A stretch of 64,000 nucleotides of DNA from Corynebacterium ulcerans (GTDB taxonomy: Bacteria > Actinomycetota > Actinomycetes > Mycobacteriales > Mycobacteriaceae), in contig NZ_LT906443.1 of assembly GCF_900187135.1 (NCBI RefSeq), positions 1,922,001-1,986,000 of the forward strand, in the 5' to 3' direction. The translations under genes and the position numbers were made by a program. Positions 7,786-17,994 of the stretch are shown here, piece after piece. Each line of letters starts with the position of its first letter. The stretch's first letter is position 1. The notes under the pieces are model-generated. The model worked only from the letters and a program-made list of their open reading frames with translations. It made no database searches and was not told where the DNA came from.

Positions 7786-9192
7786 ATGAAAGCTGGAGTC
7801 CACCGCGGTGGCCTGCTAACCAAACCGAAGCCAAAGACGCAAAAACGCAACGACGAACCGAGTCTCTATTCGCTGTCTAACGCGTGGGCTAACGGAGACG
7901 CTATGACAAAGGCATCGCTTATTGTCTTTGGTCTTGGCAATTTACTGCGTAAACAGTTTCTCAAGGGAGCGGTGTTCCTTGGCATAGAGATAGTCGCTAT
8001 TGCGCTGTTTATAAGCAAAGGTATTAAGGCACTGCAAGAATTGCCAGGGCTTGGTACTGGGGAACAAGGTCGCGTCAAAGTAGACGGATTCTGGGTTTAT
8101 AAAAACAGTGAGCCGTCGGTTGTTTTGTTGCTCGAAGGCGTGGCCACGATCTTTCTTCTTATCGTCTTCCTGTGGCTAGCTACGATCGCGTTGCGCAGTG
8201 CGTACAAGGCACAGACGTTCGTCGAGAAGCAAGGACGCGCGCGTACGCTGAAAGAAGACTTACATGCGTTAACTGATGAAGACGCACCGATTATGCTGAT
8301 GTCGCTTCCTACGGCTGGCATTTTGATCTTCACGGTTTTGCCGCTGATTTTTATGATCAGCATGGCGTTTACTAGCTATGATTCTCGGAATGTTCAGAAG
8401 TTTGACTGGGTGGGGCTAGAGAACTTTGGCAAGGTGTTCTCTAACACCGGTGGTGAAGTTAACCTGCAGATCTTTGTCGGTGTGCTCACCTGGACTCTGG
8501 TGTGGGCGTTCTTTGCCACATTCCTTAATTACTTCCTGGGCATGTTCTTGGCCATGATTATTCAGCGCAAAACCACCCGCGGAAAAGCGTTCTGGCGCGC
8601 GATTTTCTCCCTGTCTGTGGCTGTTCCGCAGTTTGTGACGCTCCTCGTGCTGCGCAGCATGCTGCAGCCAGAGGGCATTGTGAACCGCCTGCTGCTGGAT
8701 TGGGGCTGGATTGATAGCAGCTTGCCGTTCTTCACGGATGCAACGTGGGCGCGTGTGACGGTGATCGTTGTCAACCTATGGATTGGTATCCCGTACACGA
8801 TCATGCAGGTCACGGGTATTCTTCAGAACATTCCAGGCGAGCTCTATGAGGCCGCGCGTCTCGACGGCGCCAGCTGGTGGCAAACCTACCGCAACGTGAC
8901 GTTGCCCTACATGTTCTTTGTGATGACGCCGTATCTGATCACCACATTTACCGCGAACGTGAATAACTTCAATGTGATCTACATGCTTTCCAAAGGCGAC
9001 CCAACACCGATTGGCGCCTCGGCTGGTAAAACAGATCTCCTGATTACGTGGCTGTACAAACTCACGGTTGATCGTGGTGACTATAACGTGGGTGCGGTGA
9101 TCGGTATCTTGACCTTCATTGTTCTCTCCACAGTGGCACTGATTACGTATCGACGAAGCGGCTCTTATCGCAACGAGGAAGGATTCCAGTGA
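7786..9192 (+). CDS. musF: maltose ABC transporter permease MusF
   Basis: A 468-residue MalF-type membrane permease. After a basic cytoplasmic N-terminus come several transmembrane segments and the permease core, with the EAA loop near residues 355-375 (EAARLDGASWWQTYRNVTLP) that contacts the ATPase. An AAGGGGAG site lies about ten bases before the ATG. Together with MusG it forms the channel for substrate delivered by MusE. The stop overlaps the musG start by one base, showing translational coupling. Confidence 0.88.
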   Translation: MKAGVHRGGLLTKPKPKTQKRNDEPSLYSLSNAWANGDAMTKASLIVFGLGNLLRKQFLKGAVFLGIEIVAIALFISKGIKALQELPGLGTGEQGRVKVDGFWVYKNSEPSVVLLLEGVATIFLLIVFLWLATIALRSAYKAQTFVEKQGRARTLKEDLHALTDEDAPIMLMSLPTAGILIFTVLPLIFMISMAFTSYDSRNVQKFDWVGLENFGKVFSNTGGEVNLQIFVGVLTWTLVWAFFATFLNYFLGMFLAMIIQRKTTRGKAFWRAIFSLSVAVPQFVTLLVLRSMLQPEGIVNRLLLDWGWIDSSLPFFTDATWARVTVIVVNLWIGIPYTIMQVTGILQNIPGELYEAARLDGASWWQTYRNVTLPYMFFVMTPYLITTFTANVNNFNVIYMLSKGDPTPIGASAGKTDLLITWLYKLTVDRGDYNVGAVIGILTFIVLSTVALITYRRSGSYRNEEGFQ

Positions 9193-10070
9193 TGAGCACC
9201 AAACAAGTAGGGATCCGTGGAAGCCAGCGTCGCACACGACAGTTTGTCGACTTCCTCGTTCATCTCTTTCTCACCATCCTCGCAATCATTTGGGTGGTTC
9301 CCATCGTCTGGGTTGTAGCAGAAAGCTTTAACAAGAACACTGCTCCGTACACCAGTACCTTTTTCCCCACGGAATACAGCGTGGACAACTATGTTCAGCT
9401 CTTTACTGATCACTCAGTGCTGAACTTCCCCAAGATGTTCTTAAACACCCTGATCATTGCCTGCTTTACCTGCGCGATCAGCGTTGTCTTCGTGCTTTTT
9501 GTCTCTTATTCCCTGAGCCGTCTGCGTTTCCGATTCCGCAAGGTCTATATGAACACCGCGCTGATTTTGGGAATGTTCCCCGGCATCATGTCGGTGGTAG
9601 CTATCTACTTCATCCTTAAAGCGATTGGCCTCACCCAAGGCTGGACCACCACGTTGGCATTGATCATCGTGTATTCCGCTGGCACTGGTATGGGCTTTTA
9701 CGTGATGAAGGGATTCATGGATACGATCCCGATTTCGTTGGATGAGGCAGCGCTTCTCGACGGCTGCACCAGGTGGCAGGTCTTTACCAAGATTATTCTT
9801 CCGATTTCTAAACCGATGATCGTGTATCAAGCGATTGTGGGATTCTTGACCCCCTGGTTGGACTTTGTGCTTGCAAAAGCCATCGCTCGGACACAGGAAA
9901 ACTACACGGTTTCTCTCGGCCTTTGGAAGATGCTGGAGAAAGAATATATCTACGATTGGTTTGCACGCTTTGCCGCAGGTGCTGTGTGCATCTCTATTCC
10001 CATCACGATTTTGTTCATCGTGATGCAGCGTTACTATCAGGAGTCAATGGCTGGTTCCGTTAAGGGATAG
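9192..10070 (+). CDS. musG: maltose ABC transporter permease MusG
   Basis: A 292-residue MalG-type permease with six predicted transmembrane segments and the EAA loop (DEAALLDGCTRWQVFTKIILP). The ATG overlaps the musF TGA (TGATG); the GTG one codon earlier is an alternative. It is the second half of the heterodimeric maltose channel. The C-terminus ends RYYQESMAGSVKG, matching MalG proteins whose tail lies near the ATPase. Confidence 0.88.
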   Translation: MSTKQVGIRGSQRRTRQFVDFLVHLFLTILAIIWVVPIVWVVAESFNKNTAPYTSTFFPTEYSVDNYVQLFTDHSVLNFPKMFLNTLIIACFTCAISVVFVLFVSYSLSRLRFRFRKVYMNTALILGMFPGIMSVVAIYFILKAIGLTQGWTTTLALIIVYSAGTGMGFYVMKGFMDTIPISLDEAALLDGCTRWQVFTKIILPISKPMIVYQAIVGFLTPWLDFVLAKAIARTQENYTVSLGLWKMLEKEYIYDWFARFAAGAVCISIPITILFIVMQRYYQESMAGSVKG

Positions 10071-10096
10071 TAAAGCTCGTTGTCTGTACAACAAGT

Positions 10097-10133
10097 GCCC
10101 TCGTGTTGGTCATAGATCAAGTAACACGAGGGC
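10097..10133 (+). terminator. hairpin after musG (attenuator or terminator)
   Basis: GCCCTCGTGTT (10097-10107) pairs perfectly with AACACGAGGGC (10123-10133). There is no T run after it, so termination is uncertain; it may lower transcription into musI. Confidence 0.6.
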
Positions 10134-10237
10134 ATCCCGCTGCAATGGACACAATCTATAAAAGCCACCGGAGAGCCGCGGAGCGCAGCACAGGAAAACC
10201 TGAGGTGCGATGCGTGTAAGCAGAAGTGAGGAAATGA

Positions 10238-10981
10238 ATGAATGCTCAGCAACGTCAGAGAGGCTTTAGTGCTCATAAATTAGCTGGCTTAGCAGGGTTT
10301 TTCATCATTACATCCGCGCTGGGCTCTCTCCTGTTGTGGCCCATAGACGGGGGGTACGCAGATACTGGCCTGTGGTTATTGACCGTGGGAATCGTGATGG
10401 AGGTCATCTCTTGGTGCGCAATCCCACTCGTCGCTTGGCTCTATACGCTGGCAATCAAACGTGGAGTAAACCGATGGCGCCTTGCCGGGTGGACGCTCAT
10501 TATCGCCGTGGTGAGCGAGGTGCCCTACGATTTGGCGTCGGAGCGTCGAGTGTGGAGCGTTGAGTCGCAGAATCCTGTGTGGGTACTGCTGATAGCTCTC
10601 GTGGTACTGGCAGCTATCGACATCACGGCGCAGTTGTCTACTGCGGTGAGGTGGTCAGCAATGTTGGGTGTCACTCTTGCCGCGATATTTTGGATAGTGG
10701 CGCTTTCCTTGGGAACACGTTTGGGAATCATCCCGATGGGGGTCGCCTTACTCGGATTCATCATGATCTTTTATCTCTTCTGGGGAGCTGAGAATCGCAT
10801 GATGTATTCAGCTGGTGCTTTTGGTGCGGCGATGTTTATTTCGCCGGCGCTGGGAACAGTATTTTTGCATTACCGCCAGCCGTTACTCGACGAGGAAGGC
10901 GATGTGCCGGCAGCCTGGATTCCATGGGCATACCCTGCGGTTCTTCTGTGTACGGGGCTTATCGCCACGGTGCTGATGTAA
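10238..10981 (+). CDS. musI: polytopic membrane protein, MusI-like maltose-uptake component
   Basis: A 247-residue membrane protein with seven or so hydrophobic segments spread over its length and no ATPase or EAA motif. Its position just after musG matches C. glutamicum, where the unusual fourth membrane protein MusI is needed for full maltose uptake by MusEFGK2. The name is therefore inferred from synteny and topology. GTGAGGA precedes the ATG at 10238. No clear terminator follows. Confidence 0.65.
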   Translation: MNAQQRQRGFSAHKLAGLAGFFIITSALGSLLLWPIDGGYADTGLWLLTVGIVMEVISWCAIPLVAWLYTLAIKRGVNRWRLAGWTLIIAVVSEVPYDLASERRVWSVESQNPVWVLLIALVVLAAIDITAQLSTAVRWSAMLGVTLAAIFWIVALSLGTRLGIIPMGVALLGFIMIFYLFWGAENRMMYSAGAFGAAMFISPALGTVFLHYRQPLLDEEGDVPAAWIPWAYPAVLLCTGLIATVLM

Positions 10982-11175
10982 AAAGGCAGTAAAGCCGCCG
11001 TGCTAGGAAGCCCAGGCGGAGTTGAGGGCTGGATTGAGAATGTGAATAGTTTCTCACTCTCCTCAAATAAAGAAGAGATGCTCTAACATCGATCTGTTAC
11101 GTTCGCGCGAACTGAGACCACCCCTTCGCGGGGGCGCAGCGCGGACTCATCTCGATTTAGGAAAGGTCGTGCACG

Positions 11176-11973
11176 TTGACCGCGCCCGCATCTCTCAACG
11201 ATAAAGTCTCCTCAGCAGTAGCAAAGAAAGTCGCCCTCTTTGACACCGACTTTTGGCGGTACTCTGTCCGCTGCATTTTCGCTGGCGTTTATCTCACCCT
11301 TGGAACAGCTTTCGCCGTGACGCTCGGCCAAAAGCTCGATCATATCGTTCCAGGCGTGGGCTACCCAGTCTTTGGGTTGATGTTCTTTGTCGGCCTCTAC
11401 ACCATAGTGTTGCTCAACGCCGAGCTTGCCACCAGCAACATGATGTACCTCGGGTTTGGAGTGGTCAATAAAAAGGTGTCTTTGTCCAAGGCAACCCTCG
11501 TGCTTCTTGTCTGCACCTTTTTTAACCTTGTTGGTTCTGCACTCGTGGCTTTTTTGCTGAGCAGAGCAGTCGTGTTTTCCCATGTGGACGCAGAGAACCT
11601 GGTCTCCACTATCACGGAAACTAAATTGGCCAAGGCGTCTTTGGGACTCCTCATCGAGGGAATTCTGGCTAACGTCGTGGTCAACATGGGCATCATTGGC
11701 GTGGCCACGATGAAAGAATTCTCCGGCAAGCTTCTTACTCTGGCGGTTATCATCAGCATGTTTACCGTGATGGGGCTTGAGCACGTTATCGCAAACTTTG
11801 GTCTTGTCTCTTTGGTCGGGTTCAGCGCCGAGACGCTCCCAGCCCATTTTGATGCTGCGCATATCGCTCACAACTGGGCGGTTGTCTTTATCGGTAACCT
11901 GCTAGGCGGAGGCGTGTGTATGGGCGCCGTGTACGCCTGGCTGAACCGGGGAAACGACAAGTACCGCGACTAA
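11176..11973 (+). CDS. formate/nitrite transporter (FNT) family channel
   Basis: A 265-residue protein with the six-helix FNT topology. Diagnostic segments are LNAELATSNMMYL, GILANVVVNMGI and GLEHVIANFGL; the last carries the pore histidine of FocA/NirC channels. The family moves small monovalent anions such as formate, nitrite or hydrosulfide across the inner membrane; which one is used here cannot be told. A TTG start is chosen because AAAGG lies nine bases upstream and no in-frame ATG fits the N-terminus. It is convergent with the DUF4032 gene, 27 bases away, with the GCTTATCGACGCC motif between them. Confidence 0.85.
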   Translation: MTAPASLNDKVSSAVAKKVALFDTDFWRYSVRCIFAGVYLTLGTAFAVTLGQKLDHIVPGVGYPVFGLMFFVGLYTIVLLNAELATSNMMYLGFGVVNKKVSLSKATLVLLVCTFFNLVGSALVAFLLSRAVVFSHVDAENLVSTITETKLAKASLGLLIEGILANVVVNMGIIGVATMKEFSGKLLTLAVIISMFTVMGLEHVIANFGLVSLVGFSAETLPAHFDAAHIAHNWAVVFIGNLLGGGVCMGAVYAWLNRGNDKYRD

Positions 11974-11975
11974 AA

Positions 11976-11992
11976 AGCTTATCGACGCCCCC
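11976..11992 (+). repeat. dispersed motif GCTTATCGACGCC, between convergent genes
   Basis: AGCTTATCGACGCCCCC fills the 27-base gap between the FNT gene and the DUF4032 gene. Other intergenic copies: 21397-21417 and 25312-25328 (reverse orientation), 46337-46349, 56922-56934 (reverse), 58881-58896. Copies within genes: 30109-30127 in eccD (reverse), 39841-39853, 52981-52996 and 57857-57869. Confidence 0.6.
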
Positions 11993-12000
11993 ACACTTGC

Positions 12001-13248
12001 TTAATCCTCCGATAGCTCGTCGTGGGGGTCTTGGTCCAACATCCGCTCCTCGTCTGGCCGATGAGGCAGGATGGTTTTTGCATAGTCCGCTGCCGCAGTC
12101 TCCAGCGGCACCTCATGCCCGGCGTGCTCTGAGAGATACCACTGATGTTCGAGAACCTCATGGAATATCTGCGCGGGCTGCAGCCGCGCCGAATACTCCT
12201 GGGGGATAGCCGCAAGCGTGGGCTCAAAAATATGAGTCAACCACTCATGCGCAATTGTGCTCATCGGCCGGTGACTATCTGAATGTATTGCTCGGTAGGT
12301 CTCAATGGCGTTGAGTATGCGCCGGGCCTGGTTTTCTTGCACGTCTAGGCCTGTGAGCCGCATGAGCGCTCGGTGATGATGTCCTGCGTCGACTACCCGA
12401 GGCCTAATATGCACGGACTGTCCTTCATCGGAACTTGTGAGTTTGAGTTCTCCTACGTCAAAGCCCAGTGCGTTGAGCTTGTCGATCCGCTGCTGCACTT
12501 TCCAGTGCTCGTCTGGCCCAATGGTTTGCTCGGCGGTCAGTTCCTCCCATAACAGGGTGTACTTTTCCACGATGCGATTGCCTATTTCTATAGCGTCCAC
12601 GTCAGGGGAGAGGAGTTTGCCGCTTTGCAGATCCATAAGCTCGCCGATGATGTTCACCCGTGCGATGTCGACGTCGTAAAGCCTGCGTTGATCGCTGAGT
12701 TTAGGCTGTAGCTCGCCAGTTTCTGCGTCGACAAGATACCCAGAAAAAGAGTCTGCGTCTCGACGAAACAGCGTATTGGAGAGGCTGACGTCACCCCAGA
12801 AGAAATTCAGTAGGTGCAGGCGGACTAAGAGGACTGCAAGTGAGTCGATAAGTCGGGTGGCGGTTTCTGAGCGCATGGACTGAGAAAAAACCGCGCGGTA
12901 GGGGAGAGAAAACTCCAGATGCTCCGTGACCAGTGCCGCTGTGAGGGGTTCCCCGGTGGCGTCGACACGCCCGGTAATGACTGCAAGAGGGCGTACCGAC
13001 GGCGCCCCTAAGCGATTGAGGTCCCGCAGCGTTTTGTACTCATGGTAGGCAACTTTTTGCCCGATCTCTTTGATCGCAAAGACCCTGCCGTCGATCCCCA
13101 CAAAGCGCACCACATGGCGCGAAATTCCGCGGGGGAGCGATGCTAAGTATTCTTCCGGCCAGTCTTCTAACGGAAGTGACCAGGGCAGCTGTAGCAATGC
13201 TGGGGCGATCGTACCGTTAGTTATCTGCATAGAGGGGGTAGCAGGCAT
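12001..13248 (-). CDS. DUF4032 protein with lipopolysaccharide-kinase-like core
   Basis: A 415-residue cytoplasmic protein. The first half resembles a small protein kinase / RfaP-type fold: FAIKEIG with a candidate ATP lysine, then LNFFWGDVSLSNTLFRR (catalytic-loop-like, D and N conserved) and YLVDAETGE (metal-binding D). The C-terminal half is the DUF4032 region. ATG 13248 is chosen because GAAAGAG precedes it; a GTG 60 bases upstream is possible. In C. glutamicum a homologue also sits between the maltose importer and musK. Substrate and role unknown. Confidence 0.7.
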   Translation of the reverse strand: MPATPSMQITNGTIAPALLQLPWSLPLEDWPEEYLASLPRGISRHVVRFVGIDGRVFAIKEIGQKVAYHEYKTLRDLNRLGAPSVRPLAVITGRVDATGEPLTAALVTEHLEFSLPYRAVFSQSMRSETATRLIDSLAVLLVRLHLLNFFWGDVSLSNTLFRRDADSFSGYLVDAETGELQPKLSDQRRLYDVDIARVNIIGELMDLQSGKLLSPDVDAIEIGNRIVEKYTLLWEELTAEQTIGPDEHWKVQQRIDKLNALGFDVGELKLTSSDEGQSVHIRPRVVDAGHHHRALMRLTGLDVQENQARRILNAIETYRAIHSDSHRPMSTIAHEWLTHIFEPTLAAIPQEYSARLQPAQIFHEVLEHQWYLSEHAGHEVPLETAAADYAKTILPHRPDEERMLDQDPHDELSED

Positions 13249-13364
13249 GAGGACTCTTTCACGAAGACTTCGAGGAGATGAGGGGACAGGGCCGAAGGCT
13301 AATTGCACGAAAGCCCACGCGGGGAAGATCCCGTGTGGGCAGCGGCGGTAAGAGCTAAACGTGC

Positions 13365-14501
13365 TTATTCTGGAAGTCGCACGCCCGTGGACTTGGAGAA
13401 GTTATGCTGAGCGCCCTCACGGATACGGACATGGACGATGGAACCAATAGGAGGCGCTGCATGCGGAGCGGTGCGAATGATGATCTCATCAGTGGACTCG
13501 TCATCGGGGTTAGCGTCCGTGCCAGAGCCTAGTGATCCGCCACCCTCAAGCTTGCCGTACATGTAGGCATCGGAGCCGAGCTCCTCGACCAAGTGCAGCT
13601 TTACCGGAATGGTATTCGGATCGTTTTCAGAAACAACCTCAAGTGCCTCTGGTCGGAAACCGATAATGATCTTGCCGTTATCAGACGGAGTAATGGCTGC
13701 GCGTGTTGCTGGGCTTAGCGGAACTCGTGCCTTGCCCAGGACCGCATGATCGCCTTCAACTGTGAACGTTCCCAAGTTCATGGCTGGGGAACCGATAAAG
13801 CCAGCCACAAACTCGTTTGCTGGGAAATCGTAGAGCTCACGAGGCGTTCCTACCTGCTGCAGCACGCCGAACTTAAGCACCGCGATGCGGTCACCCATGG
13901 TTAGGGCCTCGGTCTGATCGTGGGTCACATACAAGGTGGTGACACCAAGTTCGCGCTGAAGAGCAGCGATCTGGGTACGAGTCTGCACGCGAAGCTTTGC
14001 ATCCAGGTTGGAGAGAGGCTCATCCATGAGGAAGACCTCAGGCTTGCGGACGATGGCGCGTCCCATAGCCACACGCTGGCGCTGACCGCCGGAAAGTGCC
14101 TTTGGCTTGCGGTCGAGATACTCGGTGAGATCAAGGGTGCGAGCAGCCTCTTCAACGCGACGGTTGATTTCTTCCTTGGGCTTCTTATCAATCTTCAGCG
14201 CAAAGCCCATGTTCTCGCGGACAGTCATGTGGGGATACAGCGCATAGTTCTGGAAAACCATGGCGATGTCACGATCGCGAGGAGGCATGTCTGTTACATC
14301 ACGGTCACCGATCGAAATACGGCCAGAGTTGACGTCTTCAAGACCTGCCAACATGCGCAAGGTAGTAGATTTACCGCAGCCTGACGGTCCCACGAGGACC
14401 AGGAACTCGCCGTCCTCAATATGGAGGTCAAATTCATCGACAGCTGGCTTATTCGCGCCGGGATAAACGCGAGATGCTTTTTCAAAGGTCACTGATGCCA
14501 T
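13365..14501 (-). CDS. musK: sugar ABC transporter ATPase (MsiK/UgpC family)
   Basis: A 378-residue ATPase. Walker A is GPSGCGKST at residues 38-46, followed by the Q loop, the signature [15 protein letters not shown], Walker [17 protein letters not shown] and the switch HDQTEA. A C-terminal TOBE-type domain completes the MalK/UgpC architecture. It should energise the MusFG channel and, as MsiK-type ATPases often serve several importers, perhaps others. ATG 14501 fits the family N-terminus [11 protein letters not shown] and has GGAG upstream; an earlier in-frame ATG at 14525 is less likely. It is encoded divergently from secY. Confidence 0.9.
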   Translation of the reverse strand: MASVTFEKASRVYPGANKPAVDEFDLHIEDGEFLVLVGPSGCGKSTTLRMLAGLEDVNSGRISIGDRDVTDMPPRDRDIAMVFQNYALYPHMTVRENMGFALKIDKKPKEEINRRVEEAARTLDLTEYLDRKPKALSGGQRQRVAMGRAIVRKPEVFLMDEPLSNLDAKLRVQTRTQIAALQRELGVTTLYVTHDQTEALTMGDRIAVLKFGVLQQVGTPRELYDFPANEFVAGFIGSPAMNLGTFTVEGDHAVLGKARVPLSPATRAAITPSDNGKIIIGFRPEALEVVSENDPNTIPVKLHLVEELGSDAYMYGKLEGGGSLGSGTDANPDDESTDEIIIRTAPHAAPPIGSIVHVRIREGAQHNFSKSTGVRLPE

Positions 14502-15106
14502 AGTGAGGCAACTCCATTTCTTCATCGGCAGGTACGTGCCGAACGGTCCGTAGTAAAGAATCGCGTGGAAGCGTGCGTGAGGACAAAGTCCTCGGTATGA
14601 GCTATACGCAGTAATTGGGCATAGACATCGTTATTGTACGGGGAAAGTGCGTGACACGGGCGCACAATGAAAAAACTTGAGACGTATGACTCATCTTTAG
14701 GGGGAGAAGTATCGGGTGAGTTACGGCATGACCGCTTAGGGGATCCTAAAGCTAAAAATAACCTTAACTGTGTAGTTGGTGGGGTGCGGTGGTAGAGTAA
14801 AGCGGTCAATCATGTCCAACCTCAACTTTTGATGGAATGCGAGCTTTTTGTAAGCGGGACTGGCAGGAGAAAGGGAGAATGGTCTGTAACAGGGATTCTT
14901 CCAAAACAGCAGTTGAAGCTAGCTTTTTCTGTGATTGAGATTTCTCTGGTCGCCTGCGGCAAAAAAGATTGCATTATTCAACGGTTAGAGCGAACGAGTT
15001 TTATTTAAACCTTCCATCCTTTGCGATGAAGCCGGAAGCATGATCAGCGTTGCGTTGATTCATTGCTGTGGTCTCATCACGGGGGTATGCGAAGCCAGGA
15101 GGCTAA
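14502..15106. other. divergent intergenic region between musK and secY
   Basis: About 600 bases that must hold promoters for musK (minus) and secY (plus). Sequence is AT-rich near 14690-14790 and 14985-15020. No open frame, RNA fold or known riboswitch was recognised. AGGAGG lies at about 15097-15102, just before the secY GTG. Confidence 0.4.
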
Positions 15107-16429
15107 GTGTCCGCCATTTTTCAGGCATTCCGGGACGCGGATCTGCGCAAGAAGATTTTGATCACCCTTGCGCTGATCATCCTTTACCGGATTGGTGCAC
15201 AAATTCCGTCACCCGGAGTAGATTACGCGTCTATCAGTGGGCGTCTTCGTGAGCTGACCTCAGACTCCTCGAGTGTCTACTCGCTCATCAACCTGTTCTC
15301 GGGTGGGGCGCTACTGCAGCTGTCGATTTTTGCCATCGGCGTGATGCCGTATATTACGGCTTCGATTATCGTGCAGCTGCTGACTGTGGTGATCCCTAAG
15401 TTTGAAGAACTGAAGAAAGAGGGGCAGTCTGGTCAAGCAAAGATGGACCAGTACACCCGCTACCTCACTTTGGGCTTAGCTCTGTTGCAGTCTTCCGGCA
15501 TCGTTGCTTTGGCAGACCGTAAGCAGCTTTTGGGCTCTGGCGTCCAGGTGCTGATGCCCAATGCGGGCCTGTGGACTCTCATCATGCTGGTACTTGTTAT
15601 GTCTGCTGGTGCAATGCTCGTTATGTGGCTAGGTGAGATCATTACTGAGCGCGGCGTGGGCAACGGTATGTCTTTGCTCATCTTTGCAGGTATCGCTACT
15701 CGACTTCCCTCCGATGGCGCAAACATTTTGAATTCTTCCGGCGGCGTGGTCTTTGCCGTTGTATTGGTAGCCGTGATCATTCTCGTGGTCGGCGTTGTGT
15801 TTGTGGAGCAAGGTCAGCGCCGTATTCCGGTGCAGTACGCAAAGCGTATGGTGGGACGTCGTCAGTACGGCGGCTCCTCTACGTACCTGCCTTTGAAGGT
15901 TAATCAGGCCGGTGTTATCCCCGTGATTTTCGCGTCCTCGCTCATCTACATGCCTGTGCTGATCACGCAGATCATCAATTCTGGCTCCCACGAGGTCTCT
16001 GATAACTGGTGGCAGCGCAACGTTATTCAGTACTTGCAGACCCCGTCTTCATGGCAGTACATCGTGCTGTACTTTGTCCTGATTATTTTCTTCTCTTACT
16101 TCTACGTTTCGGTTCAGTATGATCCGAACGAGCAGGCAGAAAACATGAAGAAATACGGTGGATTCATTCCAGGCATTCGCCCTGGTCGTCCCACCGCTGA
16201 GTACCTTGGTTTTGTTATGAACCGTCTGCTGTTCGTGGGCGCTCTCTACCTTGGTATCATTGCTGTTCTTCCTAACATCGCCCTCGATCTGGGGGTAGGG
16301 GCAAGCTCTGCAGGCTCCACACCGTTTGGTGGCACGGCTATTCTGATTATGGTCTCGGTCGCGCTGACTACGGTTAAGCAGATCGAATCTCAGCTTCTAC
16401 AAAGTAACTACGAAGGACTCCTCAAATAA
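15107..16429 (+). CDS. secY: preprotein translocase subunit SecY
   Basis: A 440-residue SecY with ten predicted transmembrane segments. Conserved stretches include IPSPGVD near the plug, [26 protein letters not shown] and the long cytoplasmic loop ending [19 protein letters not shown]. It forms the Sec channel with SecE and SecG. The GTG start has AGGAGG five bases upstream. It shares one base with adk (TAATG), as usual for secY-adk. Its separation from rplO by about 10 kb is a corynebacterial rearrangement of the spc operon. Confidence 0.96.
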   Translation: MSAIFQAFRDADLRKKILITLALIILYRIGAQIPSPGVDYASISGRLRELTSDSSSVYSLINLFSGGALLQLSIFAIGVMPYITASIIVQLLTVVIPKFEELKKEGQSGQAKMDQYTRYLTLGLALLQSSGIVALADRKQLLGSGVQVLMPNAGLWTLIMLVLVMSAGAMLVMWLGEIITERGVGNGMSLLIFAGIATRLPSDGANILNSSGGVVFAVVLVAVIILVVGVVFVEQGQRRIPVQYAKRMVGRRQYGGSSTYLPLKVNQAGVIPVIFASSLIYMPVLITQIINSGSHEVSDNWWQRNVIQYLQTPSSWQYIVLYFVLIIFFSYFYVSVQYDPNEQAENMKKYGGFIPGIRPGRPTAEYLGFVMNRLLFVGALYLGIIAVLPNIALDLGVGASSAGSTPFGGTAILIMVSVALTTVKQIESQLLQSNYEGLLK

Positions 16430-16974
16430 TGCGTCTTGTACTCCTTGGACCTCCCGGTGCCGGCAAGGGCACTCAGGCTGCGATTCTCTCCGAAAAGCTT
16501 GGTATCCCGCATATCTCGACGGGCGACTTGTTCCGGGCCAATATTGGTGAGGGCACCCCGCTGGGTATCGAAGCCAAGCAGTACATTGATAACGGCAAGC
16601 TGGTTCCTACCGACGTCACCGCTCGCATGGTGAAGTCTCGCTTGGAGGAAGAAGACGCTAAAGGTGGTTTCCTTCTTGACGGCTTCCCTCGTACCGTGGA
16701 GCAGGCAGAAATCCTCGAAGGTTTCTTGGAAGAATTTGGTACCAAGCTTGACGGCGTGATCAACTACCAGGTCTCCGAGGACGTTGTTGTGGAGCGCATG
16801 CTGGCCCGCGGACGTGCAGATGACAACGAGGAGACGATTCGTACTCGTCTGCAGGTGTACCGCGATGAAACCGCACCATTGATTGACCACTACGGCGAGC
16901 GGATTATTGCTATCACCGCTGAGGGTACCGTTGAAGATATTAATTCCCGGACCCTTGAGGCCCTAGGAAAATAA
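16429..16974 (+). CDS. adk: adenylate kinase
   Basis: A 181-residue adenylate kinase, converting ATP + AMP to two ADP. The P-loop [10 protein letters not shown] is at residues 7-16, followed by [10 protein letters not shown] (AMP site) and [11 protein letters not shown]. It is the short form with a reduced LID and no zinc cysteines, usual in actinobacteria. The ATG overlaps the secY stop, so it is translated from the same message. A terminator follows. Confidence 0.96.
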   Translation: MRLVLLGPPGAGKGTQAAILSEKLGIPHISTGDLFRANIGEGTPLGIEAKQYIDNGKLVPTDVTARMVKSRLEEEDAKGGFLLDGFPRTVEQAEILEGFLEEFGTKLDGVINYQVSEDVVVERMLARGRADDNEETIRTRLQVYRDETAPLIDHYGERIIAITAEGTVEDINSRTLEALGK

Positions 16975-16990
16975 AACCTGATTGACTGCG

Positions 16991-17050
16991 AACCGAGCCT
17001 GACGTGTGGCTATACATCCGGTGTATAGCGTTTGTCAGTGCTCGGTTTTT
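16991..17050 (+). terminator. terminator of secY-adk
   Basis: Outer arms AACCGAGCCTGAC and GTCAGTGCTCGGTT (one bulge) surround an inner hairpin GCTATAC / GTATAGC; a T run follows. It starts 17 bases after the adk stop. Confidence 0.88.
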
Positions 17051-17132
17051 GCATTTTTAATTCATAAAGTTATTCGTTTGCTGCGGCTAGAACGGAAGAA
17101 TACGTCCTGATAAAGGGCATGAAAGTGATGTG

Positions 17133-17930
17133 ATGATGGGGTTTCGATCCAAACGCAAAGTGATTCCAGCTAAAACGCCCGCGGAACTTGATGCGATGCA
17201 AGCTGCAGGTGAGATTGTGGGTAAGGCGTTGCAGGCCGTTAAAGCCGCCGCAGCTCCAGGGGTAAGTACTCTTGAGCTTGACGCGGTTGCGGAAGAGACC
17301 ATTCGGTCCTACGGTGCTATCCCCACATTTAAGGGTTATGAAGGCTTCCCAGGTTCAATCTGCGCATCGGTGAATGAAGTGATCGTTCACGGAATCCCGA
17401 ACGCGGAGACGATCTTGCGGGAAGGTGACCTGGTGTCTATCGACTGCGGGGCGACCCTTGAAGGATGGGTAGGAGATTCTGCCTGGTCCTTTGGTATAGG
17501 TGAACTCGCCGCGGATGTCCAAGCGCTTAACGATGCCACCGAGTGGGTGCTTGCGGAAGGCATGAAGGCGATGGTGCCGGGGAATAGGCTTACCGACGTG
17601 TCCCATGCCTTGGAAAAAGCAACGCGCCAGGCGGAAAAGCGCTTTGGTGTGAAACTGGGGATCGTGGACGGCTATGGCGGACACGGCATCGGCCAGACGA
17701 TGCACGAGGAGCCTTATCTGGCTAACGAGGGGAAGCCTGGTAGGGGACCGATGATCCAAGAGGGATCGGTTCTGGCGATTGAACCCATGCTGACTCTAGG
17801 GTCTGTGGATTCCCTTGTTCTCGAAGACGAGTGGACTGTGGTCACGGATGACGACTCATGGTCCTCACATTGGGAGCACACTGTGGCGGCGACAAATGAG
17901 GGCCCCCGAATTCTTACCCCCCGGAAGTAG
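17133..17930 (+). CDS. map: methionine aminopeptidase type I
   Basis: A protein of about 265 residues of the pita-bread fold, removing the initiator methionine from nascent proteins. The metal ligands are visible: the two aspartates in [17 protein letters not shown], the histidine in [12 protein letters not shown], and the glutamates in [10 protein letters not shown] and [13 protein letters not shown]. The start is uncertain among GTG 17130, ATG 17133 and ATG 17136, all within two codons. It has its own transcription unit between two terminators, downstream of secY-adk as is common. Confidence 0.94.
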   Translation: MMGFRSKRKVIPAKTPAELDAMQAAGEIVGKALQAVKAAAAPGVSTLELDAVAEETIRSYGAIPTFKGYEGFPGSICASVNEVIVHGIPNAETILREGDLVSIDCGATLEGWVGDSAWSFGIGELAADVQALNDATEWVLAEGMKAMVPGNRLTDVSHALEKATRQAEKRFGVKLGIVDGYGGHGIGQTMHEEPYLANEGKPGRGPMIQEGSVLAIEPMLTLGSVDSLVLEDEWTVVTDDDSWSSHWEHTVAATNEGPRILTPRK

Positions 17931-17947
17931 TTACACGTTTTCTGCCT

Positions 17948-17994
17948 AAAAGTGGTCTGACGGTCTGTGTCTTTGTTCCGTTAGGCCACTTTTT
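17948..17994 (+). terminator. terminator after map
   Basis: AAAAGTGGTCTGACGG pairs with CCGTTAGGCCACTTTT, with one mismatch region, and ends in TTTTT. It starts 17 bases after the map stop. Confidence 0.9.

Noticed and set aside
11043..11060. GlxR-like sequence before the FNT gene (TGTGAATAGTTTCTCAC)
   Set aside because: The spacing between the half-sites is eight rather than six bases, so it does not fit the consensus.
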